Source: CAYUEN01 sp964443745
GTDB lineage: Bacteria > Campylobacterota > Campylobacteria > Campylobacterales > QNZT01
Length of the DNA stretch: 46,978 bases
Direction of reading: 5' to 3'
Assembly: GCA_964443745.1 (NCBI GenBank)
Contig: CAYUEN010000013.1
Coordinates: forward strand, 1-46,978
Shown here: in pieces, positions 1-8,271 of the stretch
Position numbering within the stretch: the first letter of the stretch is position 1
Layout of the letters: each line of letters begins with the position of its first letter
The notes under the pieces: generated by a model
Told to the model about the DNA's origin: nothing
Seen by the model: only the letters and a program-made list of their open reading frames with translations
The model's database searches: none
Position numbers and translations under genes: made by a program

Positions 1-62
1 GCTTTGAGTGCCTTGAGCGTGTCGTCTGTGATGAGTTTGAGCTGCTTGTAATTCACGGTCAT
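1..62 (-). CDS. Partial gene at left edge, unknown product
   Basis: This is the N-terminal end of a minus-strand gene that runs off the window. Only about 20 codons are visible, reading MTVNYKQLKLITDD and onward with no stop. An AAGGA ribosome-binding site lies directly against the ATG at 62-60, which is too close. It lies six bases before an in-frame GTG at 56-54, so the protein may really begin at that valine codon (MNYKQLKL...). The gene is divergent from dnaJ. I do not recognise the product. Confidence 0.5.
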   Translation of the reverse strand, partial: MTVNYKQLKLITDDTLKALK

Positions 63-183
63 TCCTTTTGTAATATTCTCTATATCGGTTTTGCGGGGAA
101 TTTTTTTTAGAGGATGTGAGTGCACTTTTATCAAAAAAGAGGTAAAATCAACACTTTTAAGACAATAAGGAGAGAGGTTTTCC

Positions 184-1320
184 ATGGCCAGAGAAATCGA
201 CTATTACGAGATACTTGAGATCGACAGAAACGCTTCGGGTGCCGAGATCAAGAAAGCTTATCGAAAACTCGCTCTGAAATACCATCCCGACCAGAATCAG
301 GGAGACAAAGAGGCCGAAGAGAGATTCAAACTCATCAACGAAGCCTATCAGGTCCTCAGCGACGAAGAGAAACGAAAGATTTATGACAGATACGGTGTCG
401 AGGGACTCGAAAACCAGGGATTCAGCCACTTCAGCGATATGAATATGGAAGATATCATGGGGGATCTGGGATCGATCTTCGAATCGGTCTTCGGTGGAGG
501 ATTCGGCCGGGGTTTCGGTTCGCGAAGCGGGCCACAGCAGAAGTATCCGCTCGATGTGGAGACGGAGGTGACGCTGGAATTCAACGAAGCGATCTTCGGA
601 TGTGAAAAAGAGATCACCTATCGATACAAGATGCCGTGCGAAGCGTGTAGTGCCACGGGCGACAAAGAGGGGCGGCCTTCCACCTGTCCGGAATGTGAGG
701 GAAGGGGACAGGTCTATTACCGCCAGGGGTTTATGACCTTTTCGCAGACATGTCCGGTGTGTCGCGGCGAAGGCAGGGTCATCAGGCAGAAGTGTCCGGA
801 GTGTCAGGGGCGGGGTTATGTCGAAGTGACCGACAAAACGAAGGTGGAGATACCGGCTGGAATCGACGACGGAAACCGTCTGCGTGTCAGCGGTAAAGGA
901 AACGTCGCTCCCGGCGGCAGACGCGGGGATCTTTATATCTATATCCATGTCAAAGAGGACGAACACTTCATCAGAGACCGGGACAATATCTATATCGAGA
1001 TTCCGATCTTTTTCACCCAGGCGGTGCTCGGCGGCAAGATCGAAATTCCGACGCTCAGAGGAAAACGGGAAATCGAAATTCCCCAAGGGGTGAAAGACAA
1101 AGAGCAATTCGTTCTCAAAGGAGAGGGTGTGGAGAATGTCCACAGCCGTAGACACGGGGATTTGATCGCGCAGATCAAGATCCTCTATCCCAAGCGGCTG
1201 AACGACGAACAAAAAGCGTTGCTGGAGCAGCTGCAGAAATCTTTCGGATATGAAAGCCTGCCTCATGAGAGCAAGTTCGAAGGGCTTTTCGAGCGGGTCA
1301 AAAAGTGGTTCAAACCCTAA
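184..1320 (+). CDS. dnaJ: Chaperone protein DnaJ
   Basis: DnaJ is the Hsp40 co-chaperone that delivers unfolded clients to DnaK and stimulates its ATPase in the cytoplasm. At 378 residues it has the normal family length. The J domain occupies about residues 5-70 with the HPD motif at 34-36. A Gly/Phe-rich linker follows at about 95-120. Four zinc-binding repeats come next (CEACSATG, CPECEGRG, CPVCRGEG, CPECQGRG), then the two C-terminal substrate-binding barrels. The first zinc repeat has Ala where the family usually has the first Gly; all cysteines are kept. An AGGAGAGAGG site precedes the ATG. The next gene begins 10 bases after the stop, so the two are probably co-transcribed. Confidence 0.97.
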   Translation: MAREIDYYEILEIDRNASGAEIKKAYRKLALKYHPDQNQGDKEAEERFKLINEAYQVLSDEEKRKIYDRYGVEGLENQGFSHFSDMNMEDIMGDLGSIFESVFGGGFGRGFGSRSGPQQKYPLDVETEVTLEFNEAIFGCEKEITYRYKMPCEACSATGDKEGRPSTCPECEGRGQVYYRQGFMTFSQTCPVCRGEGRVIRQKCPECQGRGYVEVTDKTKVEIPAGIDDGNRLRVSGKGNVAPGGRRGDLYIYIHVKEDEHFIRDRDNIYIEIPIFFTQAVLGGKIEIPTLRGKREIEIPQGVKDKEQFVLKGEGVENVHSRRHGDLIAQIKILYPKRLNDEQKALLEQLQKSFGYESLPHESKFEGLFERVKKWFKP

Positions 1321-1330
1321 AGGAGCAAAG

Positions 1331-1765
1331 ATGGAGTGTGAATTTCCCACAATCAACGCGAATCCGGAGCAGATGAGAGAGATTTTCGAGACGGTCAAAA
1401 CGATCGCGATTCCGGGACTCTCCCCCAATCCCGAAAAAGATAGCCACCGTGTCGCGAAGTATCTTCAGGAGCAGGGCTACAGGATCATACCGATCTATCC
1501 CAAAGGGGAGACCATACTGGGAGAGAGGGTCTATCGATCCCTGGGCGAGATCGAGGAGCGCGTCGATATGGTGGATATGTTTCGAAAACCGGCGGTGGCC
1601 GATTCGATCGTCGACGAAATCGCCAAAAGAGACGACGTGAAAGTGCTCTGGTTGCAAAAAGGTATCGTCAACAACGCTGCGGCGCAAAGAGCCGAAAAGC
1701 TTGGATTGATCGTCGTGCAAAACCGCTGCTCGATGGTCGAACACCGCGCATTGGAGCTGCGATGA
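1331..1765 (+). CDS. CoA-binding domain protein (YccU-like)
   Basis: This 144-residue protein matches the CoA_binding_2 (YccU/YneT) family: a single Rossmann-type domain. Visible family features are the opening segment KTIAIPGLSPNPEKDSHRVA, the central IIPIYPKG strand-turn, and the C-terminal NRCSMVEH, where family members usually carry a conserved Cys-Met-x-x-Glu pattern. The biological role of the family is not established. I chose the ATG at 1331 because AGGAG lies just upstream; an upstream in-frame start would overlap dnaJ. The TGA overlaps the ATG of ilvA (ATGA), which suggests translational coupling. Confidence 0.85.
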   Translation: MECEFPTINANPEQMREIFETVKTIAIPGLSPNPEKDSHRVAKYLQEQGYRIIPIYPKGETILGERVYRSLGEIEERVDMVDMFRKPAVADSIVDEIAKRDDVKVLWLQKGIVNNAAAQRAEKLGLIVVQNRCSMVEHRALELR

Positions 1766-2973
1766 TACCTCTTGAGGAGATCGTTGCGGCCAAAAAGAGG
1801 ATCGAGGGGGTCGTAACCCGCACACCGTTCGCGCTCGCGCCGCTACTTAGCCAAAAATGCGGTGCGCAGGTCTATCTGAAAAAAGAGAATCTGCAACTGA
1901 CGGGTGCGTACAAGATACGGGGTGCCTACAACAAGATCGCTTCGTTGAGCGATGAAGAGAGACGGCGCGGCGTGATCGCGGCGAGTGCGGGAAATCATGC
2001 GCAGGGAGTCGCCTACAGTGCGAAGATGTTCTCGATACCGGCGACGATCGTGATGCCCGAAGCGACGCCGTTGCTGAAAGTCCTCAACACCAAAGCGCTC
2101 GGTGCGGAGGTGATTTTGCATGGTGAAAACTACGATGAAGCCTACGCCTATGCGCTCCAATACGCAAAACGTAACCGACTCACTTTCATCCATCCGTTTG
2201 CGGACGAAAAGATCATGGCGGGGCAGGGGACGATCGCGATCGAGATCCTCGAAGAGCTTCCCGATCCCGACTATCTGATCGTTCCTATCGGTGGAGGCGG
2301 ATTGATCGGCGGGATCGCCTCCTATCTCAAGCAGGTGCGGCCGCAAACGAAAGTGATCGGAGTGGTGGCGGAAGGCGCACCCGCGATGATGGAGTCGTTT
2401 CGTCGAAAGGAGGCTCTCGATTCGGTGAGTGTTCGGACCATAGCCGACGGTATCGCGGTGCGCGATGTGAGCGCGAAGAATCTGGAAATTATACTGGAGA
2501 CGGTTGACGATATCGTCTCCGTGGACGATGAAGAGATCGCCAACGCGATCCTCTTTTTGCTGGAAAAACAGAAGCTGGTCGTCGAGGGGGGAGGCGCGGT
2601 CGGTGTGGCGGCGATTATGCATCATAAATTCCACTATCCGGGGGGTGCGAAAATCGCGACGATCCTAAGCGGTGGCAATATCGACGTACAGATGCTTTCG
2701 GTGATCATCGAAAAAGGTTTGATCAAAGCCCATAGAAAGATGAAATTCGTCGTCACGCTGATCGACAAGCCGGGAGCGCTGATGAAGCTGACCGATATTT
2801 TCACGGAGTTGCAGGCAAATATCATACAGATCGATTACGACCGGATCTCGACGACGCTTTCGTACGGGGATGCGAATGTTACGCTGGCGCTCGAAACCAA
2901 AGGGAAAGCGCATCAGGAAGAGATCGCCGAACGCTTGAAAGAGGAGGGATACCGTTTCGTTTTACAGGTGTAG
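1762..2973 (+). CDS. ilvA: Threonine ammonia-lyase (threonine deaminase)
   Basis: This PLP enzyme converts L-threonine to 2-oxobutanoate and ammonia, the first step of isoleucine synthesis. The PLP lysine is K51 in TGAYKIRGAY. The phosphate-binding glycine loop PIGGGGLIGG lies near residue 175. A single C-terminal ACT domain (about 325-400, starting KFVVTLIDKPGALMKL) follows the catalytic domain. At 403 residues with one ACT domain it is the short type, not the two-ACT E. coli biosynthetic type. The family alone does not settle whether isoleucine inhibits it. The start overlaps the CoA-binding gene by four bases. The downstream gene converges four bases after the stop. Confidence 0.93.
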   Translation: MIPLEEIVAAKKRIEGVVTRTPFALAPLLSQKCGAQVYLKKENLQLTGAYKIRGAYNKIASLSDEERRRGVIAASAGNHAQGVAYSAKMFSIPATIVMPEATPLLKVLNTKALGAEVILHGENYDEAYAYALQYAKRNRLTFIHPFADEKIMAGQGTIAIEILEELPDPDYLIVPIGGGGLIGGIASYLKQVRPQTKVIGVVAEGAPAMMESFRRKEALDSVSVRTIADGIAVRDVSAKNLEIILETVDDIVSVDDEEIANAILFLLEKQKLVVEGGGAVGVAAIMHHKFHYPGGAKIATILSGGNIDVQMLSVIIEKGLIKAHRKMKFVVTLIDKPGALMKLTDIFTELQANIIQIDYDRISTTLSYGDANVTLALETKGKAHQEEIAERLKEEGYRFVLQV

Positions 2974-2977
2974 TCTT

Positions 2978-3346
2978 TTAGCTTGCTTTTCGAAGCGGTT
3001 CGTTCCTCTCGTGAAGATTGGTGAAAAAACCGTTGGAAATCTCCATACACTGTTTCGTGATCGAGAAAATTTCGTTTTCGCTCAGTGGCCAAGTCTGTAG
3101 AAAATATCTATCCTTCTCTCTGCGGACGATATTGTACTCCTCCAGAAGAACACCGGCGAATTTCTCCACGATCGTGTCGTAGTGGTCCAAATCGTATCTG
3201 AAATCGAAAATATAGAGCAGTCTTGCGATCTCCTGGATCGTTCCCTCCCCTTCGTTCTTGATCAAAAACAGAATCATAGCGGGAACGAAAATATCGTTTT
3301 TTCTGACGCGTTCACCGATGAAGTTTTTGAGATATTGATAATGCAT
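2978..3346 (-). CDS. Hypothetical protein, 122 residues
   Basis: I do not recognise this protein. It starts MHYQYLKNFIGERVRKNDIF and is predicted to be mostly helical and cytoplasmic, with no signal peptide. The segment FLIKNEGEGTIQEIARLLYI resembles the helix-turn-helix part of winged-helix proteins, a weak resemblance. I chose the ATG at 3346 because AAAGGATC lies seven to ten bases upstream; a longer in-frame reading to 3442 would begin inside the promoter region. The gene stands alone between ilvA (convergent) and the folD-lepB-M50 operon. Confidence 0.7.
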   Translation of the reverse strand: MHYQYLKNFIGERVRKNDIFVPAMILFLIKNEGEGTIQEIARLLYIFDFRYDLDHYDTIVEKFAGVLLEEYNIVRREKDRYFLQTWPLSENEIFSITKQCMEISNGFFTNLHERNEPLRKAS

Positions 3347-3370
3347 CACTCGATCCTTTATCCATAGTAT

Positions 3371-3376
3371 AGTATA
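3371..3376 (-). promoter_or_regulatory. Candidate -10 element for the 122-residue protein gene
   Basis: On the minus strand this reads TATACT, about 25 bases before the ATG at 3346. A second overlapping TATACT lies at 3366-3371. No clear -35 hexamer is seen, which is usual for this lineage. The rest of the 123-base gap up to the M50 gene holds nothing else I can support. Confidence 0.4.
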
Positions 3377-3469
3377 GAAACAGGATACCCTTTTTGAGGC
3401 ATCTAGGGCAAATAAAAATGGAAAAGTAAAATAAAAAGGCATGATAGTGTAAAACGAGGTAACACCGTT

Positions 3470-4117
3470 TCAGGGAAGCAGCAAATCTATTATATACTGC
3501 ATCGGGATGAAAATCAATCCCGCCAACGGGGTGGCGATGATGAGGATCAGAAAAATCATACCGTAGCGAGAGAGTTCCTGGATCGTTTCGGCCGCCCGGT
3601 GGAGCCCGATTTTGTGAAGATAGAACATCAGGGCGTTGGCGCCATCGAGGGGTGGGATGGGCAGGAGATTGAAAAAACCGAGCACGACGTTGTAGATCAA
3701 GGTATAGGTGAGAAAAAGATCGATGAACAAAAACGTGAAACTCTCCGGTTTTCCGATGAAGTGCAGCAACGAAGAAGCGACGATCGCGAGGATGAAATTG
3801 TAGGCTATACCGGCAAGACTGACGGCGATCGCACCCTTGTATCCGCCGTTTCGAATGACGGTGCGCATATCGATCGGAACGGGTTTCGCCCAGCCGAAAA
3901 GAAAACCGGCGTTGGAGAAGTACAGAAGAGCCGGAACGAGAATGGTGCCGATCGGATCGATGTGGACGATCGGGTTGACGCTCAGACGGCCGAGACTTTT
4001 GGCGGTGTCGTCACCGTAGTGAAAAGCGACACGTCCATGCATGATCTCGTGCCCGATGATCGCCACCATCAGAGAAAGAACGATACTGACGATTTCGATG
4101 GTTTCTGCTATGGGCAT
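3470..4117 (-). CDS. Site-2 protease (M50) family membrane metallopeptidase
   Basis: This is a 215-residue polytopic inner-membrane zinc peptidase of the compact M50B (SpoIVFB/YwhC-like) type. The zinc motif HEIMH lies at residues 23-27 in the first membrane segment. The third ligand motif NLLPIPPLDGA lies in a later segment, as in the family. No PDZ or CBS domain is present. Substrates are not known for this subgroup. I chose the ATG at 4117, one base after the lepB stop. A TTG at 4126 would overlap lepB by eight bases. No strong ribosome-binding site is visible for either, so coupling to lepB is likely. Confidence 0.88.
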   Translation of the reverse strand: MPIAETIEIVSIVLSLMVAIIGHEIMHGRVAFHYGDDTAKSLGRLSVNPIVHIDPIGTILVPALLYFSNAGFLFGWAKPVPIDMRTVIRNGGYKGAIAVSLAGIAYNFILAIVASSLLHFIGKPESFTFLFIDLFLTYTLIYNVVLGFFNLLPIPPLDGANALMFYLHKIGLHRAAETIQELSRYGMIFLILIIATPLAGLIFIPMQYIIDLLLP

Positions 4118-4118
4118 C

Positions 4119-4892
4119 TCAATCAAGCGGTACCGTTTTGTCGATGAAGGCTTTGTCCACCTGTAGGGATTCGACGAATTTTCCGATGCGGCTCCAACGG
4201 ATCTTGTAGTCTTGATCCCAGGAGAAGTAGATGAACCATGGTGTTCCTTCGATCAGTTTGTAAGGTACCGCGCCCCAGAAGCGGCTGTCGTTGGAGTGAT
4301 CTCTGTTGTCCCCCATCATGAAGTAATAGTCCTCCTCCAGTTGGATAGGTGGAAAGTTGAAAATCTGCTCGGGATGGCGTCCGTCGTCGATAACGTCGGG
4401 ATCGTTCTGGATGCCCGGAAATTGTCGGCGATAGGGATTTTTGACCCAGAGTTCGCCCGCGATATCCACGATATCCTCGACATCGTAGTGTGTTTTGACG
4501 AAGTCGTTGCCTTCATGAGGATGGATATAGAGAATTTTGTCTTTGAGCATCAGTTTGTCCCCTGGCACGGCGACGCATCGCTTGACGAAATGGGTGCGGG
4601 GATTGATCGGATAACGAAAGACCACGATCTCTCCCCGTTTGGGTCCTTCTCCGCGGATCAGATGGCCGTCACCGTCGAAGTCGGGGAGTACCTGCAGCTC
4701 GATCCAAGGGATATGGGGAGTGGGGATTCCGTAGGCGAATTTTTTCACGAAGAGGTGATCTCCGATTAGAAGCGTTCTTTTCATCGATCCGCTGGGGATC
4801 ACGAATGCCTGTGCGACGAAAAAGATCACCAGCAATACGATGACGATCGTACCGGTCCAACTGTTGGAGAAGTGGTAGACTTTTTTCAGCAT
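4119..4892 (-). CDS. lepB: Signal peptidase I
   Basis: Signal peptidase I removes signal peptides from exported proteins at the periplasmic face of the inner membrane. An N-terminal membrane anchor lies at about residues 13-33. The catalytic serine is S36 in PSGSMKRT. The general-base lysine lies in VKRCVAVPGD, and the conserved box MGDNRDHSNDSRFWG lies near residue 205. At 257 residues it has the usual length. I chose the ATG at 4892, giving MLKKVYHFSN directly before the anchor. An in-frame ATG 96 bases upstream would lie inside folD. The start overlaps the end of folD by seven bases. Confidence 0.95.
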   Translation of the reverse strand: MLKKVYHFSNSWTGTIVIVLLVIFFVAQAFVIPSGSMKRTLLIGDHLFVKKFAYGIPTPHIPWIELQVLPDFDGDGHLIRGEGPKRGEIVVFRYPINPRTHFVKRCVAVPGDKLMLKDKILYIHPHEGNDFVKTHYDVEDIVDIAGELWVKNPYRRQFPGIQNDPDVIDDGRHPEQIFNFPPIQLEEDYYFMMGDNRDHSNDSRFWGAVPYKLIEGTPWFIYFSWDQDYKIRWSRIGKFVESLQVDKAFIDKTVPLD

Positions 4893-5734
4893 GAGAGTCT
4901 CTTTCGGGCCGCTTCGAGGGTGTTTTCTAGTAGCATCGCGATCGTCATCGGACCGACGCCTCCAGGTACCGGCGTGATGAAAGAGCATTTGGGCGCGACG
5001 TTTTCAAAATCGACATCTCCCGTGAGTTCGCCGCTTTCCAGGCGATTGATTCCGATGTCGACGACGATCGCCCCCTCTTTGACCATCTCTTCGGTGATCA
5101 GATTCACCTTGCCCACACCGACGATCAGCAGATCGGCCCTTCGGGTGTGCGATGCGAGATCCTTGGTGTAGATATGGCAGATATCGACGGAGGCGAATCG
5201 GTTGAGTAGCAGGTGCATCATCGGTTTTCCGACGATGTTGCTCGCACCTACGATACAAGTGTCAAGCCCCTTGGGATCGATGTCGTAATGATCCAGTAGG
5301 CGCATCACGCCCAGGGGTGTGCAGGGGGCGAAACACTCCAAGTCGAGTACGAGATTACCGACATTGAAAGGGTGGAAACCGTCTACGTCCTTTTTGGGAG
5401 AGACCGCCTGCAGAACCTTGGTGGTATCGATATGTGCAGGAAGCGGAAGCTGTATCAGAATGCCGTCGATATTGGGATTGGCATTCATCATCGAAATCGT
5501 TTCCAAGATCCTCTCTTGAGAGATGTCGTCCGGCATTTTGTGGACGATAGAGTAGATACCCGCCTCTTCGCAGGCACGCTCTTTCATCTTGACGTAGGTA
5601 TGGCTGGCGGGGTCGTCTCCGACGAGTACGACAGCCAGACCCGGGGTGATCCCTCTTTTCTTGAGTTCTCTGATCTCTTCCGCCACCTCCGTCCGGATCT
5701 GCCGAGCGAGCGCCTTTCCGTCGAGTATCTGCAT
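4886..5734 (-). CDS. folD: Bifunctional methylenetetrahydrofolate dehydrogenase / cyclohydrolase
   Basis: FolD interconverts 5,10-methylene-, 5,10-methenyl- and 10-formyl-tetrahydrofolate with NADP, supplying one-carbon units. The 282 residues match the family. The substrate segment VGDDPASHTYVKMK includes the catalytic YVxxK lysine. GILIQLPLP and the nucleotide-binding VGASNIVGKPM follow, then the signature PVPGGVGPMTIAMLLENT. It is first in a minus-strand operon with lepB and the M50 protease, an order familiar in this phylum. Confidence 0.96.
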   Translation of the reverse strand: MQILDGKALARQIRTEVAEEIRELKKRGITPGLAVVLVGDDPASHTYVKMKERACEEAGIYSIVHKMPDDISQERILETISMMNANPNIDGILIQLPLPAHIDTTKVLQAVSPKKDVDGFHPFNVGNLVLDLECFAPCTPLGVMRLLDHYDIDPKGLDTCIVGASNIVGKPMMHLLLNRFASVDICHIYTKDLASHTRRADLLIVGVGKVNLITEEMVKEGAIVVDIGINRLESGELTGDVDFENVAPKCSFITPVPGGVGPMTIAMLLENTLEAARKRLSC

Positions 5735-5759
5735 CCAACGCCTTTAGTGAATTTTTGGT

Positions 5760-5765
5760 ATTATA
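5760..5765 (-). promoter_or_regulatory. -10 element for folD within a small palindrome
   Basis: The minus strand reads TATAAT, about 25 bases before the folD ATG. It is embedded in GGTATTATACC (5757-5767), whose arms GGTAT/ATACC are perfect inverted repeats. The plus strand reads TATTAT in the same place, so it may also serve the divergent cytochrome gene. A regulator site is possible but unproven. Confidence 0.45.
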
Positions 5766-5804
5766 CCATTTTAATTTTAGAGGTGACCTAGAAAAGGAGA
5801 GTGT

Positions 5805-6167
5805 ATGAGGGGTGTGGTGATCGGGATGTCCGCGCTCGCGGCGGTCTCTGTGTTGCAAGCTTCAGACACTTTTCTCACCAACGACGAATACGCGAAACTA
5901 CTCTACCAAAACCCCAGGGGAATCGGATGCGACAAATGTCACGGTCCCTACGGAGAGGGAAAGGTGATCGCAACCTATCGGGAAAAGGGTGTCATCAAGG
6001 CGTTGCGTGCACCGCGTATCAACAATATCTCCGCGAAACGGTTCTACGAAGCGCTTCGAAAAGGGGGCAAGCTGATGCCCGAATATTATCTGACCGACAA
6101 AGAGAAGGCATTTTTGTATCTCTATCTGAGTAAAGCATCTAAACAAAAGGAGAATCATGACGACTGA
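5805..6167 (+). CDS. Small periplasmic c-type cytochrome
   Basis: This 120-residue precursor has an N-terminal signal peptide (cleavage likely after LQA, residue 19) and one haem c site, CDKCH, at residues 42-46. A Met near LMPEYYL is a candidate sixth haem ligand. The single-domain size and layout fit a cytochrome c553-like electron carrier or a small haem sensor; the partner is unknown. AAAAGGAGAG precedes the ATG. Its last 11 bases overlap hemL, so the two are co-translated. The pairing of a haem protein with a haem-biosynthesis gene is suggestive. Confidence 0.85.
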   Translation: MRGVVIGMSALAAVSVLQASDTFLTNDEYAKLLYQNPRGIGCDKCHGPYGEGKVIATYREKGVIKALRAPRINNISAKRFYEALRKGGKLMPEYYLTDKEKAFLYLYLSKASKQKENHDD

Positions 6168-7443
6168 AAAGAGCCAGGAGGCGTTCGAAGCGGCCAAAAG
6201 GGTGATTCCCGGCGGAGTCGATTCGCCGGTTCGCGCGTTCAAAAGCGTAAGAGGCACGCCGATCTTCATCGACAGAGGAGAGGGAGCTTATCTGATCGAT
6301 ATCGACGAAAACCGTTATATCGACTTCGTACAGAGTTGGGGGCCGCTCATTTTCGGCCATGCGGACGCGACCATAGAGACGGCCGTGATCGAAGCGGTGG
6401 AGAAGGGGCTTAGTTTCGGAGCGCCGACGCTGCTGGAGACGGCACTGGCCGAAGAGATTACAGGGTTGTTCGAAAACGTGGAAAAGGTACGTTTTGTCAG
6501 CAGCGGTACCGAAGCGGTGATGAGTGCGATCCGGCTGGCCAGAGGTTTCACGGGGAGGGACGATATCGTCAAATTCGAAGGGTGTTATCATGGTCACAGC
6601 GATTCGCTACTGGTTCAGGCGGGCAGCGGTGCGGTGACGTTCGGGAGTCCCTCTTCACCGGGAGTTCCCGCGGATTTGACCAAGCATACGCTCCTGGCAA
6701 AATACAACGATATCGAAAGCGTAAAACGCTGTTTCGAAAACTCCGATGCTATCGCCTGTGTGATTATCGAGCCGATCGCGGGAAATATGGGTCTCGTTCC
6801 CGCGAAAGCCTCCTTTTTACGGGAGCTTAGAAGTCTCTGCGACGAATATGGTGCGCTTTTGATTTTCGATGAAGTGATGAGCGGATTTAGGGCTTCCTTG
6901 AAAGGGGCGCAGGGAATTTACGACGTCCGACCCGATCTGGTGACATTCGGAAAGGTGATCGGCGGCGGTATGCCGGTGGGTGCTTTCGGCGGCGTAGCGG
7001 AGATTATGGATCGGCTGTCTCCTGAGGGCCCTGTCTATCAGGCGGGTACCCTCAGCGGTAATCCCGTCGCGATGAGTGCGGGTCTGGCCACGCTTAAAAA
7101 ACTCAAAGCCGCTCCTGCGTTGTACGATACGCTCGAAGCGAAAGCCAAACGGTTGACGGAGGGATTCGAAGCCGGTGCCAAAGCGGCGGGTATTCCCTTG
7201 CAGACGGCAGTACGGGGAAGCATGTTCGGATTTTTCTTCAACGAACGCCCCGTCGAAAATTTCGATGACGCACTCGCCTCCGATCTGGATCGGTTCGCGG
7301 ATTTTCATGCCAAAATGCTCTCACGAGGCGTCTATTTTGCATGTAGTCAATTCGAGACGGGGTTCATCTGTGACAAAATCACCGATCAGATGATAGACGA
7401 AGTCGTCGAAATCGCACACGCCGTTTTCGAAGAGATCGCATGA
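6157..7443 (+). CDS. hemL: Glutamate-1-semialdehyde 2,1-aminomutase
   Basis: HemL converts glutamate-1-semialdehyde to 5-aminolevulinate, the last step of the C5 route to haem. It is a 428-residue class III PLP aminotransferase. The N-terminal signature AKRVIPGGVDSPVRAF is typical. The PLP lysine is K266 in TFGKVIGGGMPVGAFGG, and LIFDEVMSGFR carries the cofactor-binding aspartate. The start lies inside the preceding cytochrome gene. The TGA overlaps the ATG of the AtpZ-like gene. Confidence 0.97.
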   Translation: MTTEKSQEAFEAAKRVIPGGVDSPVRAFKSVRGTPIFIDRGEGAYLIDIDENRYIDFVQSWGPLIFGHADATIETAVIEAVEKGLSFGAPTLLETALAEEITGLFENVEKVRFVSSGTEAVMSAIRLARGFTGRDDIVKFEGCYHGHSDSLLVQAGSGAVTFGSPSSPGVPADLTKHTLLAKYNDIESVKRCFENSDAIACVIIEPIAGNMGLVPAKASFLRELRSLCDEYGALLIFDEVMSGFRASLKGAQGIYDVRPDLVTFGKVIGGGMPVGAFGGVAEIMDRLSPEGPVYQAGTLSGNPVAMSAGLATLKKLKAAPALYDTLEAKAKRLTEGFEAGAKAAGIPLQTAVRGSMFGFFFNERPVENFDDALASDLDRFADFHAKMLSRGVYFACSQFETGFICDKITDQMIDEVVEIAHAVFEEIA

Positions 7444-7745
7444 ACGCAGAGGAAAAGAAACCCAAATTCGGCAAGATCGTAGAGGGGGCCGAACAACTTT
7501 CATTGGGAATTTCGATCGTGGTAGCGGTATTGTTGGGAATCGGAATCGGTATCGCGATGAAGCGTATTTTCGAAATCGACTGGCTATTGTGGCTGGGTGT
7601 CTTCTGGGGTGTCGGCGGAGCCGCGCTCAATGTCTACAAAGCCTACAAAAAGCAAAAGCGGGAACTCGACAAACTAAGAGACGATCCCCGCTATCGCGAC
7701 TACCGTCCCAAAGCCGACGAAGATGAGGACGATGAAGGGCTTTAG
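7440..7745 (+). CDS. AtpZ/AtpI family membrane protein
   Basis: This 101-residue protein has two closely spaced transmembrane helices (about residues 22-42 and 49-68) and a charged C-terminal tail rich in Asp and Glu. This is the layout of AtpZ/AtpI proteins, which assist F-type ATP synthase assembly and possibly Mg2+ transport. In Campylobacterota such a gene commonly follows hemL. The ATG overlaps the hemL stop by four bases. Assignment is by family layout plus context. Confidence 0.78.
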   Translation: MNAEEKKPKFGKIVEGAEQLSLGISIVVAVLLGIGIGIAMKRIFEIDWLLWLGVFWGVGGAALNVYKAYKKQKRELDKLRDDPRYRDYRPKADEDEDDEGL

Positions 7746-8271
7746 GCGTTTTTTCGGTTTCTATCTGATTCTCGATCTTCTGCTGATGGCGGCGGTTTTC
7801 GCCAAAGGGGGATGGCTGTGGTTGTTGAATGCGCAGGTTGCTTTCATCGCCTCTTTGCTCGTGACGTTCTCTTCCTTTTTCGCCTACCGCAGAATGGTCG
7901 CACACGAAGCTACCGACAAGAAGGTCTCTATTTATGAGGAGCGGGATCTTCTGGATAGAATCGAAGATCCCCATGAACTTTACGAAGAGGCGGAGATTTC
8001 CGCCGAATCTCTCAAAGAGGTGATCACCGAAGAGAAAGCGAAACTACGCTCTTTTAGGAGAACCGGAGAACATTTGAAAAAAAGTGCCAAAGGGTTTCTC
8101 TCTCCCTGGCGGCTGGGTGCCTATCTCATATTGGTGTTGGCGTTTCTTTTTTTGAACAGACAGGGTGTGTTTGTGATCTGGCCTTTTCTGGCGGGGCTTG
8201 CCGTCGTACCGGTCGGTTCGTTTCTGGCAGCCGTTTCAGGTAATCATCGGAGCGCTGAGTATCACACTTGA
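7732..8271 (+). CDS. Hypothetical four-helix membrane protein
   Basis: The protein has two N-terminal transmembrane helices (about residues 7-25 and 30-50) and a charged cytoplasmic segment of about 65 residues rich in Glu/Lys. Two C-terminal helices follow (about 122-139 and 143-163). I do not recognise a named family. Its position after the AtpZ-like gene suggests a membrane-protein partner, but this is only context. Two starts are possible, ATG at 7723 and ATG at 7732. I prefer 7732 because GAGG lies just before it; spacing is short. The end overlaps the convergent PAS-like gene by 36 bases. Confidence 0.7.
   Translation: MKGFRRFFGFYLILDLLLMAAVFAKGGWLWLLNAQVAFIASLLVTFSSFFAYRRMVAHEATDKKVSIYEERDLLDRIEDPHELYEEAEISAESLKEVITEEKAKLRSFRRTGEHLKKSAKGFLSPWRLGAYLILVLAFLFLNRQGVFVIWPFLAGLAVVPVGSFLAAVSGNHRSAEYHT

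Noticed and set aside
884..1093. Small plus-strand frame inside dnaJ
   Set aside because: It lies fully within dnaJ in another frame with no ribosome-binding site.
157..1428. Long minus-strand open frame opposite dnaJ
   Set aside because: It is the shadow of a GC-biased coding strand; dnaJ on the plus strand is certain and the antisense protein has no family features.
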